Part shown: positions 28,339 to 32,510 of the stretch, in pieces
Numbering within the stretch: position 1 is the first letter of the stretch
Layout of the letters: each line of letters begins with the position of its first letter
Source: Deltaproteobacteria bacterium
GTDB taxonomy: Bacteria > Desulfobacterota > Binatia > UBA12015
DNA length: 32,510 nucleotides
Assembly (NCBI GenBank): GCA_029262355.1
Contig: JAJCZO010000094.1
Location: 71,212 to 103,721, forward strand
Direction: 5' to 3'
Translations under genes and position numbers: made by a program
Notes under the pieces: generated by a model
Seen by the model: the letters and a program-made list of their open reading frames with translations, nothing else
The model's database searches: none
What the model was told of the DNA's origin: nothing

Positions 28339-29475
28339 TCACCACAGCCCGCCGAATAACCCAACGCTCTCGATGTTTCGGGGTGCCAGGACGTCCACGC
28401 GCGCGATCTCGTCGGTCCCTCGCGTCAAGACGACGGCACCGACGACTTGGCCCTGGGTAATCGGGGCAGGCACCTGCCCCGGCACCCGAACCTCGACGGT
28501 GAGATCACGCGCCTCTTCGGAAGACAGCAGCATCCGCATGCCCTCTGCAGCCCGGCCACGGAAGAAGGACTCGGTTCCGCCCGAGACCGAGATCTCGGCG
28601 CCCACGTCGGCTCCCGCCTTCACCGGCTCGACGATCCGGTACGTCTCGAACCCGTAGTCCAGCAGCCGGGACGCCTCGCCCAGGCTCGAGCGCTTCCCCG
28701 CGGCGCCCATGACGACGGCGACGAGCGAGAGCCCATCCCTCTCGGCGGTCGCGGTCACCCCGAAGCCCGAAAGGTTGATGAAGCCCGTCTTGAGACCCGT
28801 AATGCCCGGGTACCAGTGAACCAACCAGTTCGTCGTCCGCAGCGTGAACTTACCGTCGCGGAACGGAGCTTCCTTCGTCGAGGCCCATTGCCATACCTCG
28901 GGATACGCGCGCAGCGCGGTGGCCGCCTTCGCGAGGTCCCGGGGGCTCATGAGATCGACCACCTTCCCCTTGCTCGGGGGCAGCCCGTGAACGCTCTGAA
29001 TCTCGGTCTCGTTCATCCCCAGGGCCCGGGCTTTCGCGTTCATGCGCGCCACGAAGCCGTCGACGCTGCCGCCCACGTGCTCCGCCACGGCCACCGACGC
29101 GTCATTGGCCGAGCCGACCAGAATCGCCTGCATGAGGTCTCGCATCGCAAAGCGCTCGCCGGCGGCGAGCCAGACCTGGGTGCCGCCCATGGATTCGGCC
29201 CACTTCGAAGCGACCACGGTGTCGTCCAGAGACACCTCGCCAGCGGCGACGGCGTCCATCGCCACGAGCACCGTCATGATCTTCACCATCGATGCGGGCG
29301 GCCAGGCCAGGTCTTCGTTCTTGGCGAACAGAACCTTCCCACTCCCCATCTCGACGAGGATCGCGCCCCGGTACGGGTGAATGCCTCCGACCTCGGGCGT
29401 GGGCTTGGGCTCCGCCAACGCAATCGTGCCGAAACACAGCGCGAAAATGATCCCGAAAGAAGCCAGCCTATCCAT
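28339..29475 (-). CDS. dacC: D-alanyl-D-alanine carboxypeptidase (penicillin-binding protein 5/6-type, S11)
   Basis: 378 residues from the ATG at 29475. A signal peptide (LASFGIIFALCFGTIALAEP) exports it to the periplasm. The three serine-DD-peptidase motifs are intact: SMVK (Ser62, Lys65), SAN (122-124) and KTG (229-231). It trims the terminal D-Ala from peptidoglycan stem peptides. After about residue 280 a beta-rich C-terminal domain typical of PBP5/6 follows, ending in a short hydrophobic/amphipathic tail (ESVGLFGGLW) that could rest on the membrane. The gene is divergent from ccmA (78 bases apart) and precedes the ADP-ribosylglycohydrolase gene by four bases. The symbol dacC is a family guess (dacA/dacC not separable here). 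Confidence 0.92.
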   Translation of the reverse strand: MDRLASFGIIFALCFGTIALAEPKPTPEVGGIHPYRGAILVEMGSGKVLFAKNEDLAWPPASMVKIMTVLVAMDAVAAGEVSLDDTVVASKWAESMGGTQVWLAAGERFAMRDLMQAILVGSANDASVAVAEHVGGSVDGFVARMNAKARALGMNETEIQSVHGLPPSKGKVVDLMSPRDLAKAATALRAYPEVWQWASTKEAPFRDGKFTLRTTNWLVHWYPGITGLKTGFINLSGFGVTATAERDGLSLVAVVMGAAGKRSSLGEASRLLDYGFETYRIVEPVKAGADVGAEISVSGGTESFFRGRAAEGMRMLLSSEEARDLTVEVRVPGQVPAPITQGQVVGAVVLTRGTDEIARVDVLAPRNIESVGLFGGLW

Positions 29476-29553
29476 GAAGACGCCTCGAACCGCCAGTGCG
29501 GCCCCGCGTCCTACACTGGAAACTTCGCCGGGGCTAGGCAAGACTCCCCTCCC

Positions 29554-30318
29554 ATGGTGCGCGACGTCGGCGACACTCCCATACGCGCACGCTCTCTGGC
29601 CAAGTCCTACGGTCTCCTGCCCGTTCTACGTGGCATCGATCTCGACGTGGAGCGCGGCGAATGCCTGGCGCTTCTGGGCGCCAACGGAGCGGGCAAGAGC
29701 ACGCTGCTGCGTCTGCTGGCTGGCGTGTCGCGCGCCTCCAAGGGCGAGCTCGCGCTCTTCGGCGCGAGCTGCCATCCGGACCGTCCACCGGCCGACGTGC
29801 TCGCGCGCGTCGGCTTCGTTGGCCACGAGCCCCTGGTTTATCGGGACCTCACGCCGCGTCAGAACCTCGACTTTTTCGCCCAGCTCTACTCCGTCGGCGC
29901 CTCGGCTGCCGAGCGCGCCGAGCGCATCGGCCGGGCGATCGAAAGTGTGCGGCTGGAGCGGCACGCCGACCGCGAAGTACGCACGCTCTCGCGTGGCACC
30001 CTCCAGCGCCTGGCCCTCGCCCGCGCGAGCCTGCACGACCCGGAACTTCTCCTGCTCGACGAACCCTTCACCGGTCTCGATGCGCCGGGACGCGAGCGCT
30101 TCACGCAGTCGCTCGCCACACTGCATCGCACCGGCACGACGATCGCCATGGTGAGCCACGACTTCACCGAAGTCACGGCGCTCGCCACGCGCGCCGTCGT
30201 CCTGCGCGGGGGAAGAATCGCGGCAGACCTCTCGCCCGTCCCCCCCCTGGCCGAACTCAACGAGCAATACCGAACCCTGGTAGACGACGGATCGCGCAAT
30301 GTGGGCCATCGTTCGTAA
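29554..30318 (+). CDS. ccmA: Cytochrome c biogenesis heme exporter ATP-binding protein CcmA
   Basis: 254 residues. ABC ATPase with Walker A GANGAGKST (42-50), a signature region LSRGTLQRLALARA and Walker B LLLLDEP followed by FTGLDAPG. The signature has Thr where most ABC proteins have Gln (LSxGQ), a feature seen in some CcmA. It powers release of holo-CcmE from the CcmCDE complex at the inner membrane. Assigned as CcmA because ccmB, ccmC and ccmD follow directly. It overlaps ccmB by 20 bases. The first ten residues may be dispensable; start ATG 29554. Confidence 0.9.
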   Translation: MVRDVGDTPIRARSLAKSYGLLPVLRGIDLDVERGECLALLGANGAGKSTLLRLLAGVSRASKGELALFGASCHPDRPPADVLARVGFVGHEPLVYRDLTPRQNLDFFAQLYSVGASAAERAERIGRAIESVRLERHADREVRTLSRGTLQRLALARASLHDPELLLLDEPFTGLDAPGRERFTQSLATLHRTGTTIAMVSHDFTEVTALATRAVVLRGGRIAADLSPVPPLAELNEQYRTLVDDGSRNVGHRS

Positions 30319-30958
30319 GGATCTCTCGATCGAGCGACGGACGGGCGAGATGCTCACCTCGCTGTTCCTGCTCGCGCTGCTCGTGATCCTACTCTTCGCG
30401 TTCAGCCTGGAACCGGACCGGCTCCGCGGGCCCGAGTTCGTCGCTGGGCTTCTGTGGACGACCCTGCTGCTTTCGGGAACGCTCACGCTCAACCGATCCT
30501 TCGTGCTCGAACGCGAGCTCGGGGCTTGGACGGCCCTGGCTTTGGCGCCGGTCGATCGCGGGTCCATTTACCTCGGCAAGACGATCGCGAACCTGATCTT
30601 CCTGCTCACGGCCGCCGTCCTACTGCTGCCGCTGATCGCCCTCCTCCTCGGCACGAACGGGATCGCGCCGAGCCCTCTGCTCCCGGTGTCGATCGTCCTC
30701 GGTGTGGTCGGGATCGCCGCCATCGGCACGCTGTTCTCCGCGATGGCCAGCCGAACACGAGCACGGGAGATCCTGCTCCCCCTACTCTCCTTCCCCGTGC
30801 TCGCGCCCTTGCTGATCGGCGCCGCCCGCACCACCGCGGCCGGCCTCGCCGGGGAAGAGCTCGACCAGATCGGCTCGTGGATGCTGCTCCTCGGCGGCTT
30901 CGACGTCGTGTTCCTGACGGCCGGCTGGATGGCGTTCGACTACGTGCTCGAGGACTGA
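30299..30958 (+). CDS. ccmB: Heme exporter protein CcmB
   Basis: 219 residues, six predicted membrane helices (for example LFLLALLVILLFAFSL, then LLWTTLLLSGTLTLN, then LIFLLTAAVLLLPLIALLLG). The N-terminal IVRKDLSIERRTGEMLTSLF and the cytoplasmic FVLERELGAWTALALAPVDR are CcmB signatures. It is the membrane partner of CcmA in cytochrome c maturation. The start overlaps ccmA by 20 bases, indicating coupled translation. Confidence 0.92.
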   Translation: MWAIVRKDLSIERRTGEMLTSLFLLALLVILLFAFSLEPDRLRGPEFVAGLLWTTLLLSGTLTLNRSFVLERELGAWTALALAPVDRGSIYLGKTIANLIFLLTAAVLLLPLIALLLGTNGIAPSPLLPVSIVLGVVGIAAIGTLFSAMASRTRAREILLPLLSFPVLAPLLIGAARTTAAGLAGEELDQIGSWMLLLGGFDVVFLTAGWMAFDYVLED

Positions 30959-31044
30959 GCGACTCGCCGCACCACACGATTCGATGGTGGCAGCAAGCGG
31001 CGTCGCGCTTGAGTTTCCGCCAGAGGGCTGGTTGGCTTTTCGTC

Positions 31045-31764
31045 ATGTCCGGAAGCTCTACCCCGGCGCCAGCGTCGCTCAAGCCGTGGAGCGACGTAGC
31101 CCTGCCCGCGCTCACCGGCATCTCGATGCTCGCCGCGGTCGTGATGGTCTTCTGGATCGTGCCCGACGAAAAGATCCAGGGCGTCGTCCAGCGCATCTTC
31201 TATTTCCACGTACACCTCGCGTGGATGTGCTTTGGCGGCTTCGTCTTCGTCGCAATCTGCAGTGCCTGGTATCTGAAGACCGGCAGCCCCATCGCCGACC
31301 GCTACGCCGAGGCCAACGCGGAGGTGGGGCTCCTGTTCACGACTCTCATGCTGTGGACCGGCCCGCTATGGGCGCGGCCCATCTGGGGCGTCTGGTGGAC
31401 CTGGGACCCGCGTCTGACGATGACCATCGTGCTCTGGGTCATCTACGCGGCCTATCTGATGCTCCGCCGCCTGGGAGAAGGCGACGAGACGATCCTGCGC
31501 TACGCCGCGGTGCTCGGCATCGTCGGGGTCCTCGACATCCCGCTGCTCGTCCTTGCCGTCCGCCTCTGGCGCGGCATCCACCCCGCTGTGATGATCTCCG
31601 ACGATCCCGAGGCCGGCCTACGCAATGCCACCATGCGGTGGGCCTTCGGCATTTCTGGCATCGGCCTCGCCTTCTTGTTCACGTGGCTGGTATCGCTCCG
31701 CGTCCGCTTCGCCACCGTCGACCAGGAGCTGGCGGTCCTCGCCGCAGAAAGGGAACACCGATGA
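31045..31764 (+). CDS. ccmC: Heme exporter protein CcmC (heme handling protein)
   Basis: 239 residues with six membrane helices. The heme-binding tryptophan-rich motif WGVWWTWDPRLT is at about 114-125, and flanking His residues are in FYFHVHLAW (55, 57) and RGIHPAV, as required for heme handling and transfer to CcmE. Start ATG 31045; a ribosome site is not obvious, and the 86 bases after ccmB hold a CACCA/TGGTG inverted repeat (30970-30989). Overlaps ccmD by 4 bases. Confidence 0.92.
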   Translation: MSGSSTPAPASLKPWSDVALPALTGISMLAAVVMVFWIVPDEKIQGVVQRIFYFHVHLAWMCFGGFVFVAICSAWYLKTGSPIADRYAEANAEVGLLFTTLMLWTGPLWARPIWGVWWTWDPRLTMTIVLWVIYAAYLMLRRLGEGDETILRYAAVLGIVGVLDIPLLVLAVRLWRGIHPAVMISDDPEAGLRNATMRWAFGISGIGLAFLFTWLVSLRVRFATVDQELAVLAAEREHR

Positions 31765-31898
31765 GCGGTCTCAACTTCCTCGCCGCCGCGTACACCGGAG
31801 TGTGGATCGGATTCTTTTTTTACTTGATGTCGCTCGGGCGGCGGGCGCGCCGGCTGGAGCAAGAGGTCGTCGCGCTGCGCCAGGACCAGCCAGACTGA
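31761..31898 (+). CDS. ccmD: Small heme exporter subunit CcmD
   Basis: 45 residues: MSGLNFLAAAYTGVWIGFFF, then YLMSLGRRARRLEQEV. One membrane helix is followed by a basic and then helical cytoplasmic tail, the standard CcmD build. The ATG overlaps the ccmC stop (ATGA). It stabilises the CcmC-CcmE complex. The usual next gene, ccmE, is not present; a weak GCCGC/GCGGC hairpin (31899-31917) follows. Confidence 0.85.
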   Translation: MSGLNFLAAAYTGVWIGFFFYLMSLGRRARRLEQEVVALRQDQPD

Positions 31899-31971
31899 GC
31901 CGCCGACAAACCGCGGCGCAGGGCTCGGGATTTGCGGAGCTTCAGGAAGGCCGATCCACTCCCTTTTCGGG

Positions 31972-32226
31972 CTATGGCTTCCAGCCGATCGCCTCTCCCG
32001 CAGCAGACGCAAAGAAGCTCCCCTCATGGGCGCCCAGCCGCCGCCAGGCCGCGACGATGGTGTCGACCCGCGCACCGTCCGCCTGGCCGGTCCCGACGAT
32101 GGCGTCCTTCATGCCGTTGATCATTCCGCCAAAGCCTTGGCCCATCGGCTCCTTTTCGAAGCCGTCCCCGGAGGCGTTGTAGCTCGAAGAAGCCTGCACG
32201 CGCCCATAATCCAGCGGTCGATTCAC
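31972..32226 (-). CDS. Small hypothetical protein, start uncertain
   Basis: The minus strand reads DYGRVQASSSYNASGDGFEK, then EPMGQGFGGMINGMKDAIVG, then TGQADGARVDTIVAAWRRLG and AHEGSFFASAAGEAIGWKP to a TAG, with strong GC bias at third positions, so the coding character is good. I place the start at a GTG at 32226 (about 84 residues); the frame stays open to 32406, but that part is Gly/Arg-rich and unconvincing. No family recognised and no clear Shine-Dalgarno. It is convergent with ccmD and divergent from the last gene. It could be a fragment of a longer protein. Confidence 0.45.
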   Translation of the reverse strand: MNRPLDYGRVQASSSYNASGDGFEKEPMGQGFGGMINGMKDAIVGTGQADGARVDTIVAAWRRLGAHEGSFFASAAGEAIGWKP

Positions 32227-32352
32227 ACATGTCCGCAACAGCGACCCGAGCCCACCCCCAAGCTGCCTGCGGCCATTAGCGCCCCAACGTGCTTCTTGGC
32301 GCCAGCGCTGCAAACCAAACGCAGCGGTCCCAGATGGGCCTGTTCCGATCCA

Positions 32353-32379
32353 CCCCCGAAAACCAAAGGCTTTTGGGGG
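32353..32379. other. Long hairpin in the leader of the last gene
   Basis: CCCCCGAAA (32353-32361) pairs with TTTTGGGGG (32371-32379, one G-U) around a 9-base loop that itself has CC/GG. It lies about 105 bases upstream of the ATG at 32483 in an otherwise gene-free stretch (32227-32482). Could be a leader structure or terminator of something upstream; undecided. Confidence 0.35.
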
Positions 32380-32482
32380 CCCGCGGGGACCGGCGGGCAT
32401 TGGCACCCGACCTGCAATGTCCCTCCTCCAACTCCCGGCAAGGGCCGGATCGACTCGAAACCAACCTTAGGAGGACAGCCCC

Positions 32483-32510
32483 ATGAAGACTCTCAGCAAG
32501 ATCACTCTCG
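32483..32510 (+). CDS. Start of a protein-coding gene, cut by window edge
   Basis: ATG at 32483 preceded by TAGGAGGA with ideal spacing, then MKTLSKITL up to the edge. The Lys followed by hydrophobic residues could be the beginning of a signal peptide. Nothing more can be said. Confidence 0.6.

Noticed and set aside
28447..29553. A 623-codon plus-strand frame extending ccmA upstream by 369 codons
   Set aside because: The extension is antisense to the D-Ala-D-Ala carboxypeptidase; the ABC domain starts cleanly at ATG 29554.
1..32510. CRISPR arrays, tRNA, rRNA or phage genes
   Set aside because: No regularly spaced repeats, cloverleaf-like CCA-ended sequences or phage-type proteins were found on reading both strands; small RNAs cannot be excluded by eye.

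Overview
This is a high-GC chromosomal segment from a Gram-negative bacterium. It carries a heme-export ccmABCD set, lipoproteins with signal peptides, a periplasmic D-Ala-D-Ala carboxypeptidase, and an apparent UGA-encoded selenocysteine gene. Gene content would fit a Binatota-, Myxococcota- or other Deltaproteobacteria-like lineage. That placement is only an impression, because no rRNA or other firm phylogenetic marker lies in the window. I saw no tRNA, CRISPR array, transposase or phage gene.

Left flank (1-3413): the 5' part of an oligopeptidase A gene at the window edge, a 1-Cys peroxiredoxin, an unusual secreted protein with 22 cysteines, and a small lipoprotein, all on the minus strand. 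A roughly 740-base stretch follows that has no intact gene but holds scraps of coding-like sequence in shifting frames.

Central operon (3414-16835, plus strand): thirteen tightly packed genes, many joined by ATGA or TGATG stop/start overlaps. They encode a sugar-1-phosphate nucleotidyltransferase (HddC-like), a two-subunit 2-oxoacid-dehydrogenase-type thiamine enzyme, a GDP-mannose-dehydratase-like SDR, a GHMP sugar kinase (HddA-like), a split transketolase-like thiamine enzyme, an aldo/keto reductase fused to a ParB/sulfiredoxin-like domain, a TylF-type methyltransferase, two divergent SDR epimerases around an RmlC-type 3,5-epimerase, and a tandem GT2 glycosyltransferase with a TPR-like tail. 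Together they look like a pathway that makes, methylates and transfers an unusual, perhaps branched or higher-carbon, activated sugar. The two thiamine pairs are candidates for C2-unit chemistry on a ketosugar.

Middle (16836-21368): a nitronate monooxygenase flanked by two orphan coding fragments, a lipoprotein hydrolase, a membrane metallophosphoesterase, and a 112-aa ArsC-like protein. The last is readable only if an in-frame UGA is decoded as selenocysteine (U-x-x-C redox motif). A bacterial-SECIS-like hairpin lies immediately downstream of that UGA.

Right part (21362-32510): a minus-strand trio (radical SAM with B12-binding-like N-terminus, PhyH-type dioxygenase, divergent epimerase) whose epimerase shares odd active-site features with those of the central operon; infC with a Lys/Ala/Pro tail and without rpmI-rplT; a cyclic-nucleotide-binding protein; a divergent HxlR regulator/AhpD-like pair with two matching palindromic sites between them; an ADP-ribosylglycohydrolase gene with UGA at codon 5; a D-Ala-D-Ala carboxypeptidase; ccmABCD; a small convergent gene; and the first codons of a last gene.
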